Notes under the pieces: model-generated | Told to the model about the DNA's origin: nothing | The model's database searches: none | The model's input: only the letters and a program-made list of their open reading frames with translations | Part shown: piece after piece, positions 26,001 through 41,000 of the stretch | Layout: each line of letters starts with the position of its first letter | Numbering within the stretch: position 1 is the stretch's first letter | Assembly (NCBI GenBank): GCA_024734495.1 | Contig: JALMQS010000722.1 | Location: forward strand, 62,001-126,000 | DNA length: 64,000 nt | Source: Forficula auricularia | Taxonomy: Eukaryota; Arthropoda; Insecta; Dermaptera; Forficulidae | Direction: 5' to 3' | Position numbers and translations under genes: made by a program

Positions 26001-29000
26001 ACATAATTTATTTTTGATTTACCTTTAGTCCAAATAGCTAAGAATACTTATTTAATATTTAATTAACATTTAAAATATTTTCCATTTTATTATGAAAGTT
26101 ATAACATGAAACATGAGATGTTTAAATAAATTTGATTTCATTAATAAACTTTCATTAATTTAAAATATAAAAATATATTAGTAAAAGCAAAAATATTAAA
26201 TGAATGCTTTTACCTTTAATAGTTCCTTTATAAGTAAAGTGAGATCCTTAGTAAGTTGATCATAAGGTTGCTCTTGTTGTTCCAACATGATGATATGGAA
26301 ATTTTACGAAAAAACAAGCAAAATTATGAAAGGGAAGAAAAAGTAGGGAATGAAGCTAGAGGCTGTAGAGAGAACGGAACGGGATCCGAGCCTCGTCGCT
26401 TTCGAGAGATTTCGCGACTCCGTCCTTTGGCTTCTACATAATCGAATGAATGACTCGGTATCTCCACTCCCCTGCTTTGACGTAGACGCCCCCACCCAGG
26501 CCTGCTTAAATTATCAGTCTCTCCACGAGGAGAGTATTGCAGCCAAAGCACAGTGGAATTTGTTCACTTTCTCTCAGATTAGGAACCTTGATTGTCTAGA
26601 TAAGAAAAAACAGACTGAATAACGAGACGCGAGCAAAAAAAATATGAGGAAGTTGAATCATCAATTCTAGTTATAGCCGACGTCACTCGGTTGTCAAAAT
26701 ATTCAATTCATAGAAAATAGTGATTGAAAACATTTCAAATTTAAAGAAAGTTAAATAATTACTTATCAAACGCATACCTGTAGTGTATGTAATTTTTTTT
26801 TTTTTTGGGGGGGGGGATTCTGCCATCTTTTAAATTTGTTAAATAAGCCGGTCATGTGCTAGTCAGACCGCATAACGAGGGTTAAGTACTTTTTAACTTC
26901 CAAAATACTTGAGATATTAAATCTGTTCTTATTTGTCCTTAATAAGGAGAGAATGAGGAAATTTGTCGATTTTTTCATAATTTTTAATTAAGGTAGTTCT
27001 TTCGCGACAATCTACACAAAAAGTTTTAGCCTCGTAACCACTCTATACATTTGAAGGGTGCTAAAATTTTAGGTGTGTTTTTTTAACGTGTCTGCACTTT
27101 TCACACTACTATATCCTCTTTATGAATGGATCGTTTCCAAGCGACTGTTCTTATATCCCCTTCACTAAAAATAATCGCCCAAATATGTTTGTTTTTTATT
27201 TTTTATCATAACTACGTGGTAAATAATTTCAATTTTTTTTTAAGTTACTCCGAATATATTATTCTAACAAATATTAGTTTTTCATCAAGATAGTGAAAGT
27301 CCTTCAATGAAATAAATATAAAATAATGATCATTTTCCCACCCTTTCACAATCTATCATATGTAAAAAATTTCATTTTTAATTGCAATTATTTCATGTTT
27401 GGTGTGGTAAACCGTCTTCAAATTTTAACAGTGTGTTTAATATGCTTTTAATGACTTATATTCCAAGTTTCGAAGACTTCTTGAAATTTTGCAATTGTGA
27501 AAAGCCAATTAAGCCATTTCTAAATGACGGACGGTACTAAAACCAATGAAATTGGCCCTTCATTTTAAAGTGAAATAAATTATAAAAAAAAAAAATTAAT
27601 TATAGTTAAAGAGATCTTTAAAGGGATACTTAAAACTTTTTGATAAAGAAATATTTACGACCCTACAAAAAATTCGTCCTTCCCCAAAATAATCATTAGA
27701 TTAATATTTAAATACAACGCGACCGCGACAAAAGTTAATTCTTCCGAAACATGTGCTTTGAACATGGTCATGGTAAGGCCGTAGGTAAATATATACTATA
27801 GCTATACAATGAAGACCAATATAAAATTTGGATCATCGCCAGTCGTATTAGCTAGTATATTTATATAATAATATAAGACAACGGCCTTGGCAGTGTGAAA
27901 GCACCTGAGTCGAGAGATATCAGAAGTTAAGCGCGGTTCAGTGGAGATGCATAGCACTATGTCCTTTTGACATTTATACAACCGTTCTTTACCTTTCAAA
28001 TTGAAATATATGACGTGTTTCTTGCATCTTAGAGAAATCTGAGGACGATAAAATGATAGAGAAATGAGGGAGTAGTTGAACAGCCTCTCTTCTAGTGAAA
28101 CGAACGTTGAGAAGTCGTTTTCAGAAATCATCATTAAATTATTTCTATATATAAAATATTAAATTAGCTAAAATTAAAAAAATCTTTGCTTCCAATTATT
28201 CACATTTAATCAACCCAATTTCTCCACGTTTCGCAGCCTTAATCAGGACCTCTTTTTCAAGAAGTGTAACTAATTAAGGCCGCGGAACGTAGAGAAATTG
28301 TGCCAAATAAATGTGAATAATTAGAGAAAAAGAACTTTGTATTTTTATAGAATAAATAAATATTTTACGGCCTGACGGATTTAACCCGTATATCCTATTG
28401 ATAAAATATGTGACGAAGGAGGAGAGATCAGTACAAATGTGACGTCACATATATACACCAATTTAATTTTTCTTCTTTCAAAAGCTATACTCAGAAATTT
28501 TATTTTTTTTTATTTTCTATAAATATATTTGATTTACTGCAACTTATATTTATTATTTATCATTCATTTTTCGTTGGGAGATCTGGGGTAGCGTGTATTA
28601 AAATTAGGGGGATCTACAAATATACAATGTCTGTTTTTTTAGCGTTGTGTATTGTATGGACTGTCCCTAAGAAGCTACGGATTTAATGGGTTAGATTCAA
28701 AATTAAATTCCCCTTGAATTTCCTCTATCCCCCCCCCCCCCCCCAATGAATGAATTTATTAAAATAATTTGTAACCTTGTTTCTTACCAAATTTAGTTTA
28801 AATTCAGTTTCATTAATTTATGTACCACAAAAGCGAATGTAGCCAGATGAAAAGTCAGAACGAAATATTCAACACAAAAAGGCTTATTGTAGGCTATCTG
28901 GGATAGATATGAATATGCTGTGGTGGACTTTTTTGAAGGCCCTTTTATTCCTAACATTTATCCCACACATAAAATTAATATATCTTAAAGATTTTATGCA

Positions 29001-32000
29001 ATGTTCGCAAAAAGAAGCGCTCAAGCGGCTGACTTTTATGGCATTTATGAATATTGCTCAATTGCCTCAGAAGTTATAATAAAGCTTATTGAACTCGTGA
29101 GATTTCATAAAACAACTTGATACCAATTTTATAAAAAATCGATTATAGTTGAAAATAAACCATCCAAAGATTATTTATTATATATATAGAATATATATAT
29201 ATATCGAAGTAGACAATAAAAGAGTGTGTCTTCTGCTGGAATTATAAATTTTTAATTTATTTATAACGAGACTAGTTTCGAGAGCTTTGCCCTCTTCATC
29301 AGACTATTACAATTGATTCAGAGGAATTCTGATGGAATTATAAATTTTTAATTTATTTATAAAGAAACTATAGTTTTGTTATAAATAAATTAAAAATGTA
29401 TAATTCCAGGAGAAGACACACTCTTTTATTGTCTCCTTCAATTTATAAAAATTCTGCTACTCTCGGCAAAAAACTTTCAATTTAATATATATATTGTAAA
29501 TTTAAAAAATGCATTCAATACTCATTCACCCCTTCAGTTTATATATAGGAATACTTATTGCTGATGAGCAAATGTGCCCAATGGTTAGGTCCTTGTGAAT
29601 TAAATTAATTTTAGATTTGGAAAAAATTGAAAAGACATAAGGAAGTAAATGAAAAAGATTTTGTAAATTGTTTCTAGCTAAAAATAACAGGCATCACGTT
29701 GACTTGCATAAGGTTCACGATTCAATCCAATTTTAACTGAGAAGCCTTGCATTAAGTCAGGGGCATCCCTTGGCATGTGTACAAAAAATGCTACTAATGT
29801 ATTATTCACTCATCTAGTCTATAAAAATGATGAACAAATTAAACTAACGATAAATTAAAGACAGTTGTTCATTTAATATATATATTAAACAATTAGACAA
29901 TATATATATTGCAACATCTCTGATTATTTGGTCTAGAAATGATAAAAGAATTATTTATCAAGGTCAGAGTCTATTATCTTAACAGAATAATTATTATCAA
30001 TGAAATTTTTTTTATTTCCAATTTTTTTAACCAAAAAGGCATAAAAAATTGAACCATTATGATCAGTGATGATAGTTCTTTGTTTGCCCATATTATGTCA
30101 CAGGTCTGTCTATAGCTATTAAATAATTTAACGAATTTGAAATGTGGATGGATTTTTATGATGCAATGATTCATTAGGCATCCAATATATTTATATTTTT
30201 TATTTGGTCATCAAAATTGTTGACAAGTGAATAAAAAATATAGCTGATTGAATTATTTCGTCATAAATTATTAAATAATAGAAACTTAAAATTTGGTATT
30301 TATTTAGATTTTGATGATCTGAAGATAATCCAATTTTATCAAATAAGTAATTTTGAAATGAAAGATATTAATTTGCAGATGGTAATAGATTCAAATTTAC
30401 AAGAAATCATAAGTTGGTGTCATCTATTAAATTCGATGGAATGGAATATTTTTAATTATATGTCAGAGGGGTTGTTTTTCACTCCCTTCGGGAATCGAAC
30501 TCGAGTGCCAATAACAGCAATCCGGGCCACCTGGCTCACCTGCAGGATGCGAACCTCTCTGACATATGTACACGCGTAAAAAATGTGTACACGTAAAAAA
30601 TGTGCACATGCGTAAAAAATGTTTAAATTTAGAATCACTATATCGCGAAATTTTACAAATTAAGATAACAATCTTTGAGTAAAATATTTTACGCGTGTTC
30701 ATATGTCAGAGAGGTCCGCATCCTGCAGGTGAGCCAGGTGGCCCGGATTGCTGTTACTGGCACTCGGGTTCGATTCCCGAGGGTGTGAAAAACAACCCCT
30801 CTGACATATAATTAAAAATATTCCATTCCATCGAATTTAATAGATGACACCAACTTATGATTTCTTGTAAATTTGAATCTATTACCATCGGCAAATTAAT
30901 ATCTTTCATATTAAATTAGGAAAAGTCATTCCATTGCCCTTCGAATTTTGAATCTCTTCAAAATTCAAAACACTCAACGACCTTTATTTAAATTATATGA
31001 CATGGCTATATGTTTAAATTTTATAATCACTATATCGCAAAATTTTACAAATTAAGATAACAATCTTTGAGTAAAATATTTTACGCGTGTACATGTCAGA
31101 GAGTGTCCTGCAGGTGAGCCAGGTGGCCCGGATTGCTGTTACTGGCACTCGGGTTCGATTCCCGAGGGGGTGAAAAACAACCCCCTCTGACATATAATTA
31201 AAAATATTCCATTCCATCGAATTTAATAGATGACACCAACTTATGATTTCTTGTAAGTAATTTTTGTTAGTTTATCCCTTATTGTATTATTTTTTCTTTT
31301 TTTTGACTCAATTTTTAGTGAAGTTAATTTTCTCATTAATATATCAAAGAATAATTAACACATTAGCGAGAATTGTTTTGATCGCGCTTTTTAAACAAGA
31401 TATATATCGCGAGACTACTACGGTTGAAGCTATTGGAGTCTGCTGTGTCTTAAGTCTGGACCAAGAGAGAATGAAAAAGATATGATCCATTTAGCTATAA
31501 TCCAATTCTCGTTAATGTGTTAATTATTCTTTGATATATTAATGAGAAAATTAACTTCACTATTTCAAGTTAGAAATATATAAATTCGGATATTATTTTG
31601 ACTTAATATTTGACAAAAATCATCTGCATTCGATTCGCGATTGAATCAAATACAGGAAACTTATGATTTACTCAATTTTTATTTTACCATACTCAATATG
31701 GGCAAGTATTGTAAACTTATGAGAATTGAAGTCCTAAAATTCTGAAAAATTGAATTTTAGCTTAGGAGTGAGTTATGATTGATGTTTTCATTTAGATGAT
31801 CAAATTTACTCTTTCTAAGTTTGCAAATTTATTATTTAAAAATCAATAAATATTCATTAATATAGCTTAGAATGATATATGATATAATATAGCTTAAATA
31901 TCAAAAAAGATTATTTTAGATGCTATAAAATAATTGGTTTGGATGCCAGAAGAAAAAATTATGTAATTGTAAGAATGAGAGTCCCATTAGCCTTTGGAAG

Positions 32001-35000
32001 CCTTTTATTTTATATGAATTCTCTATTTACTTAATACATAATAAGTGAACTATCCCAAATAAACTTTCAGAATCAATAAAAAAATTGTATTTCTTAAAGC
32101 TTAATATTTTCACTATGCCTAGTCAAGTTATAAAACTGCAATTCAATAACGAGTCATAAAATTAATAGGATACTCCATGGTGCAATGGTATAGTGAGATA
32201 TTCGGCTTTCCTCTGCTTGATGCAAATAAACATATGCATTAGGGTGGTCCTTATTTAAATGATTTTGAAATTTTTTGTTACGCGCCCCTTAGATACCTTC
32301 TAAAAATATAAAAAAACTCATGTAAAATTTGAGCTCTTAATTTTAATTGTATTTCTTAAAGCTTAATATTTTCACTATGCCTAGTCAAGTTATAAAACTG
32401 CAATTCAATAACGAGTCATAAAATTAATAGGATACTCCTTTTTGTTATAACTTTGGTAAAAATTTATGAATCGATTTGACATTTTTCACAGTTGTAGTTA
32501 ACACTGTTAGGAACAAGCCCTGAAAATTTCAAATTTTTATATTCATTATTTCTTTATATATCAAGTCAATAAATATGACGAAATTTTCTCTATTTGTAAT
32601 ATCGTAAAAATTTGAAATTTTCAGAGTTTGTTTCCAACAGTATCAGCTACAATTGAAAAATTTCAAATCGATCTAACAATTTTTTTACCAGAGTTATAAA
32701 AAATAAGCTGACGTGTTCTGATGTGGCCATCCAGTGATTATGTATACAAAATTTGGTAGAGTTTGTTCAAATAGCCTAGATTTTTAATTTTTAACCCCCT
32801 CTCCACCTCCCTTAATTTTGGGTCGATATGCACCAAAATCTAATCAGCTCTTAATCTCAATGGACCAAAACTACGTGTGAAATTTGGTTTCGATATTCTC
32901 ACTAGTTTTTGAGCTAGCTCGTCCACAAAAATTTGGTAACGCACAGACTAACTAACAGACATTTTGACAAAACAATTATTATCTCGAAAAATATAATTTT
33001 TTCGGTGTTCACTTATTAGAGCTTTTTTATAGAGCGAAATGCTATGGTTTCGCTCAAATTTTTTAATCAAAATAGTTTCAGGCGTTTTTGAGATATTTCA
33101 AAAAAAGAAGGAAAAAAAACCACTTTTTTCATGCACGATTAAAATACTTGACCATACCCTGTATGATAAAGTAAAAAGTAACTGCTTAAAAAAATTGCAT
33201 GTATTTTGCCATAATATATTTATATTTATATGTTTATTTGCATCAAGTACAGCTCACCTTCATTGATTTGGCATTTGAATCGATAAATCTGCTTACTCTC
33301 AAGCAACACAAAATACTTTCATATTCAATTATATTCGACTTCGTCTAGCTTTTCTCGCTTGATTCCTTCTACTTCTTCGTGTGCCAATTTAGATATCAGG
33401 AGTTGGCTATTATCATGTAGATTATTTTATTCATAGGCGTAACATGGGGGAGGGGAAGGTTTCATAATTACCATTGTAATTTGAAAGTTTATAAATGGGA
33501 AAATAAGGTCAAGTTTTTATGTGTGACTTTTTTATTTTTATTATATTATTTATTATAGTCACACATAAAAACTTGTCTTATTTTCCCATTATAAACTTTC
33601 AAATTAATACAAATTATGGACAGAAATGATAATAATAATTACCGATCTAGTTGAAAAAATAAAATAATTAAATTTATTTCTTTATATTATATCAAATTTA
33701 TATATTTAAACAACCAAGTATACCGGGTGAGTTTTTTATCTTGAGACAGTCTTACAACTCAAAAACAGTGCATTATATGGAAAAAAGTTTCAAATAAAAG
33801 TTTGTTTATATCGAGGGGGAAACTAAACTACGCTATTAAAAAAAATGTATAATTTTCTCATTAATATATCAAAGAATAATTAACATGATTAACGAGAATT
33901 GTTTTGATCGCGCTTTTTGAACAAGATATTATTTTCACTTAATATTTAACAAAAATCACCTGCATTCGATTCTCGATTGAATCAAATATAGGAAACAAGA
34001 TTAAACTACTCTATTATTTGTCGACCCAGAACAAGCCCTCAAGGGTATTTCAATGTCAAGCTCTGCTTTTAAATGGAACCCTATATTTTTCTATACGTCT
34101 ACTTAATCTACAAAAAAACCCAGTAATTCATTATTAAATAAATAATTTAATAATTTTTCGACACTGTTCTGAGACATTCCAGAGTGTATTGCAAGTCTTC
34201 TGGATGAATTCCAGTTCCAATTTCCTTATTTTGGCCTGTACCAATTTCTTCTTAGCCTTTACATTTCCTGTTTTTTTTAACAGATTTTACAACACAATAA
34301 AATGAAGCTTGTGAGGGTGTATTCCTATTAGGAAACCGCTAGGCATTCATTTCAATGGCAGCCCCATAACACTTCTTCCACATTCACCATAAATTAAGAC
34401 CATTTCAATTCTTTCTTCAACAAAAAATTGCTCCATTTTTATTATAGTAATACAATATCTACTGGATTGACACGAGAAATAAACTTTTTTAAACTCAAGA
34501 ATTTCAATTAGTTCTATTAAGAAGAAAATAATCTCTAAAATCTGTGTATAATGAAGTTTTAATATATCATTATAAACACTTATTTTCATTGTTGTGGTTT
34601 TTCGATTGAATGATTATTTATTTAATAATTATTATTTGATAATTAAGTTGAATGATTGTTAAAAATAATTATTAGAATTTTTTTGAGATCTAATTGGTTC
34701 TTATATTTTGTTTATTTGATGTTGTATAAAAAAATAGTTCTAATGAAAGTTGTTCAGTTTTTTTTGTAGATTAAGTAGACGTAACAAAAAATATAGGGTT
34801 CCATTTAAAAAACAGAACTTGACCTCGAAATACCCTTGAAAGCTTGTTCTACGTCGAACAACAATAACGTAGTATAGTTTCCCCCTTGATATAAATAAAC
34901 TTTTATTTGAAACTTTTTTCATATAATGCATTGTTTTTGAGTTATAAGACTGTCTCAAGATAAAAAAAACTCACCCGGTATATATGAATTTTAATCCCAA

Positions 35001-38000
35001 AGATATGGCAGTGAGTCTTCTCTCCTTTTTTTAATGATGCAGAATCCATACCTCTTGAGGCTGATTCCTTCCATTTTTTTTAATTTATTTATTTGTAAAT
35101 TATTTATGTGTCAAATGATAAAAGTAATATATATCTTTATTTATCTATATGATAACTTTTCTGACGTAATAAGTAGAATAATTCGAAATTTTAAATAGGT
35201 GATCTTTTTGTCAAATATGATTATACAATCTATATCTATATATATTATATAAATTAAGATTCCAAAGGTAGAATGAGTAGTTAATTCAATAAGAGTAGTA
35301 AAAGCATTAATATGAGATATCATTCATTATTTCTAAATCGAACAAGCCTTTGTGATAGTGAATTCCCATTGGCTAAGAATCTAACTACTTAATTATTCCT
35401 TAGAACGTCATTTGGATATCAGATAATGATGAAAGAGTAAAGTCAAAAGTACATTAAATAACTATGTTGTTTTTTTGAATATGAAATATGTTTGAGTTTA
35501 TGTAAAATATTGATATCAACTAAAAGTTTATTGAATTAATAATTTAAACTATAAAAGATAGATAAATCAATATAAAAATAAAGAAATATAAATCTCAACA
35601 AAAACAAGTTCGATTAATAAAAACCGTTTGCCAAAAAAAGCAGTGAGATCTAATGTGCTGCCAAGTTCAACATCATCAATTTATTAAATGAGTCGAGAAT
35701 ATATTAGTAACTTCAATTAAAACGCATGTTTTTCATTTCACATGTCCATCTATATATTTTTTATTGATTTCACACTTTTAGTTGAAATTATTTTCCTAAA
35801 ACTTGGCTTTTACGGATTAAATTATTATTATTATTGTTTGATAGGGCCTCCATCTCTCCCTTTTAGTTATTAATTATTTCTTAACATATACATTTTGTAA
35901 ATGTAAATTAATTTAACGATAAACTTATATGATTTCAATCATAGAATTACTAGATAGATTGAATTTTGTCCAAAACTAATTACTAAAACATGGTTAAAAA
36001 TATTATTCTTGATGTATGGAAACTACTAAATTAAGGGATAAAGCTGTTGAGTTTTTGGAGAAAATATAAGGTCCACATCTCTCTGTAAATAGACATTCTT
36101 TTAAGTATTAAATAAAAGGCTTATTTTTCAACAGTTTTTTAAATTTTAAATGTGTGTTTTTTTTTTATTAATTTATATATTCCGGAAACTTTGTGCAGTA
36201 TTCCTTTTTCAGTGGACCTCACCCAAAAAAATCACCGTATTTGTTCAGTCTTCAGAAAAATTAGAACACAGAGCCACAGAGACATTTCAATTTGTTATTC
36301 TTAATTCTGCCCTCAAAACAATAACAATTTTTTTCCTATATATAAATTTCTTTTTGATGTTTTAAAGAACAAGTCAATCAATATATAGTGTATACATAGT
36401 GTATTGATTGACTTGTTCTTTAAAGCATCAAAAAGAAATTTATATATAGGAAAAAAATTGTTATTGTTTTGAGGGCAGAATTAAGAATAACAAATTGAAA
36501 TGTCTTGGGTGAGGTCCACTGAAGAAGGAATATTGCACAAAATTTCCGAAATATTTGGATAAATTAATAAAAAAAAAAAAAAAAACACCATTTAAAATTT
36601 AAAAATTGCTGAAAAATAAGCCTTTCATTTAATACTTATGAGAATCCTCAGCACCACCGTGAATCAGGATATACATTCTTTGTTGAGACCAATTAATCTT
36701 AATAAAAATCTATCAAATTTTGTCCCTACTAGCTTTGTGAGGAGGCTTTAATGTCTTTTGGTCGATCGGACGCTTAGTGAATTGATAGATAATAAAATGT
36801 GTAATATCTCGATATATTGGTCAAGTGCCTGTCATTTGGCGAGGTCAATAAAATATAAAAATTGATCAAATATTGTACTTACAGCAGTTGCATGACGCCA
36901 GTAGTGAATTAAATCGATGATATTGGTGCTGGGAGCATAAAGAAGAAAATCACGCCATTCATCGAAACTTATATTTAAACTGCCATCTTGGTCCATTCTG
37001 AAAATATTTTAGGTTTATTAAATGATATACATTTGAATAACAAACTGTTAAGGACAAATAAATACTATCTATCTATCTATTAAATGATTTATATTTATTA
37101 AATTGCACAACAAAACTATATTATTTTTAGTTATAAAGCAAAATAAATACTTTAATGTATTAATTAATAAAAAAATATTAGATTTTGTTTTATCTACTAC
37201 TAAAATTTATATAGAAGTTACGAATATATTATTAGGCTATTTAGAAAATGTATTTTTTTATGAAGGGAGCTCCAGTATTACTACAAAATGTCATGCTTAG
37301 CATCTGCTCACCTAAAAATACTTTATCCCTTAGTGTCTCTTTACGCTATGCTATGGATAAAGTAAAAAGCTTAAAGATCATTCTTTGAATAATCAAGCCA
37401 ATATTTGAATAAGCATCCATCAGCGAAGAATCTTTGGAAATTATTTGCAGACAAATTATCGTGAAATAAAGAAAATTATAAAAAAAAAATATTAGAAATA
37501 AATAAATAAAAAGGAAGAATTAATAGTGCTTAAAGAAGAAGTTTTAGAGTTGAAAATAATAAAGGAGTTTATAAAAGAAATTATAAAATTAAAACTTTGG
37601 CTAAAAAACATCAGAAAATCGTGTAATTCTTATTTCTAGGTGTCGAAATAATTTTAAATAAGAAATAGGTTGATATGGCAACCAGTTCAAAAAAAACAAT
37701 TTATATTTTTTAAGTTAGTTGTTTCGTGACAATACTAGCAAAAAGTTAATGCTTGAGTATATAAAACAGACAATAAGGATTCATAATTCATAAGCCCAAA
37801 ACTTGTTGCTGTTTATGTACCACTACTAGCCAATCCCGTGCTCGTTTGACAAATCTGGCAACACTTTCCGAGCTTGAATATTTTTATCTTAGAAATGGCA
37901 GATAAAATACATTATAAAGGTCGATTTATAAAACAAAAAGATCTTAATAAGCGATTGAAAGCAGTTGCGACAATGGCTTAAGCGAAAAAACGTCAAAAAA

Positions 38001-41000
38001 GTACTAAAGTTAACAGACTTTTTAAGTTAAATACATGCGTTGTGCCAGCTTGATTTTAGTGTAAATTTTTCGTTATTCATTTTTCATTATTTATTCATTA
38101 TTATCTCAGAAACTGTGTTGTAACTATGAATTAAAATTTTCAGTTATAGTTATTGTTTAATCTTGGTTTTGTGTTTTATAACAATGGTAAGAAGAGTTTC
38201 TTAATTATAATTAAATATGTATGTAAACTTTCCCATATCCCGTATAGTGCAATGTATAAGAGTCTGAAAAACTCTATCTTTGGGATTTAATATCTCTGGA
38301 ACTATATTGTTCATAAATTTCGTTTTGACACCAATCGATGCAAAAGTATTTAAATAATAATCTTTCTAAATTTCAAAAAAATCCTAAGAAAACCCATATG
38401 GTGAAACAACTACGTTAAATATTATTTTTTTGTGTTAACAATCTTGATAAGTTGAAAGTACCCAAACCAAATTTGAAGTTGTTCATTATTTGAAATTGTT
38501 TATTCTTATTTTGAAGTTGAAAAAAGTATTTATGAATAGATAAGACAGGGAAAATTTGAGTGTGAAATCAAATAAAGACAAGAGGGTTTATTTCGGTTTT
38601 TTGTTAGAATTTAATTAAAGAATTTTTCAAGTTTTCTATTTAGTTTTATATAAAGTGAATGTTTATATAAAATTTTTAACATGAAAGGCTTAATCAATGT
38701 ACATATAATCATTAGACGATCTATGATTTGAAAAAAATAGTGAATTTGAATTATCTGGAGGATATTAAAAATTAACAAAAACATTCGAGTAAATGGATAA
38801 TTTCATCTGGGAATCAAATTTTATAGAATGATGATAATGATTAATGCTTTCCTACCCGAACCATCGGTATACCTATGGGTATATGAAGTTTTAAAATTAT
38901 GGGATTTTTTTGAAAAAATGTATCTTTGATTTCATCTTTGTCTAAAATGACAAGGTAAATATGATAAAATATGATATAGTGTTCTTTCGGCTTAGATCAG
39001 TCTCAAAATATTATTTCCAATATAATCATTATACTTAGATAAAATTAATATATAATAATAATTATTATCCGATAATTATTAGAAAATAATTTTCTGATGT
39101 TGTTTAATTAATAAAAAATGTTTACTTTACCGGCACCAAGATCACAATCAATAAAAATAACGTGCTTTAAAAATTCAAGATGTATTTAATTTACCTTTGG
39201 ACTAAATTAGTTGCTTCTTTAGAATCAATTTCAACACCTAATTCTTTAAATGCTTTGATTAATTCCTCTTTATCAATTTTACCTAAAAAAAATATTTTAT
39301 ACATATAATTAAATGAGTAAATATTAATAAGAGCTAGGAAATTTTTCATCTCAATTAAAAATTCGGACTGAATTCTTTTTTAAAAAATGATCTTCTTTTA
39401 TCTCTATCTTTCTTATATACAAAAATTGTGACTGTGTGTTCGTCTTTTATACGTTCGCACATCGTTCATCCGATTGAGTTGAAAATTTGTACAGCTGTTG
39501 TAACCACTTGCGTGAAGGTTTTTGACATCTGCATCATCAACGTACAGGTGGGTATAGGGGAGGGGGGGGGGTCTGCCCAGATTAAAAAAACCACTAATCA
39601 CATACTACTAAAGGCATTTGTAACTACCTGCCTATGTTTCTATGTAGGGTGGGGAGTCAGGAGGTGAGGTCCAGGGGGATACTAAATGGGATTTGTGCCT
39701 ATGTCTGTACCTATATATACCTATGTGGGGTTGGGAGGTGGGGTCCAGGGGAAAGGTGGGGGTACGGGGTCCATGGGTGGGGAGTCCAGGGGGTAGGTTT
39801 ACTGGGTTGGAGGGTGATCAGAGGCGGGGGAAAAGTTCCGGGGTTGGGGAGAGGTTCGGTGGGATGGAAAGTGATTGGAGATGGAGGAGAGGGAGTGTTC
39901 AAGTGACGGGGGGTCCAGGGGGGCTTTCCCTTGGCTAGCAAGAGGCTTACCGAAGGCTGGCCTTGCAGCTAGTCTTATATAGCTGTATAAAAATTAATGT
40001 ATGTCTGTTCGTCTTTTATGAATAGATTTGGTGGGGTGAAGGCTGATCGGAGCCGGGGTCCAGAGAGGCGGGGAGAGGGTTGGTGGGGTGGAGAGCGATT
40101 GAAGAAGGGGAGGAGACAGTACAAGGGGTTCAGTCACCTTCCCGAAAGATTAGAAAGTTCAATAAATTAAATTAAAACCGTAAAGCTCAGAAAACTTAGG
40201 TTAACAGGGAGGTTTTTTTGAGTCCTTATTTAAAACGCGGTGTAAATATTCGAAAGGGTAGAGAGGTGCAAAAAAAATGTGGAAAAACATGTTAAATTTT
40301 GTTATAAACATATTGTTTGTTGAATTTAGTTTATTATTTATTTATAGGGATTTCTGAGAAGTCAATAAATTTGCGAAAGCTTGACATAGATAGAATCGAG
40401 TTTTTTTTTCAATAGATTTTAATCCGAATTTTTTTTTTTTTTTTTTATCAATCGAATGCAAAGGGGAGCACCAGTAAGATGCAGACCCTATGGATCTCGA
40501 AAGACCCTTACATTACCGAAGAGAAGGAAAAGTTGATCCAGTGATTATAAGTTCATATAATTAAAATAATGATTTTTTTTATAATATTCGTAAAATTATT
40601 TCAAAGTGGATTCGTCTTTTATGAATAGATTTGGTGGAGTGAAGGCTGATCAGAGGCGGAGAGTCCAGAAATGCGGGGTGATGGTTGGTGGGGTGGAGAG
40701 CGACTTTAAAGAAAGAGAGGAAAGAGTTCCGGGGGTTCAATCACCTTCCCAAAAGATTGGATTGTTCAATAAATTAAATTAAAATCGTAAACCTCAGAAA
40801 ACTTAAGTTAACATGGAGGTTTTTTGAGTTCTTATTTAAAACGAAGTGTAAATATTCGAGAGGGAAAACATGTTAAATTTTGTTATAAGCATATTGTTTG
40901 TTGAATTTAAGTAGTTTATTATTTATTTATAGAGATTTCTGAGAAAGAATAAATTTGTCCAAAGCTTGACATAGATAGAATCGAGTTTTTTTTCCAATCA

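Noticed and set aside
26304..26622. Overlapping frames on both strands around the CG-rich patch
   Set aside because: Stops are rare there because of base composition; only the short minus-strand exon at 26214-26288 has a start and a usable donor.
39634..39941. Gly/Trp-rich and Pro-rich frames on both strands
   Set aside because: Produced by the G-rich repeat; no conserved pattern.
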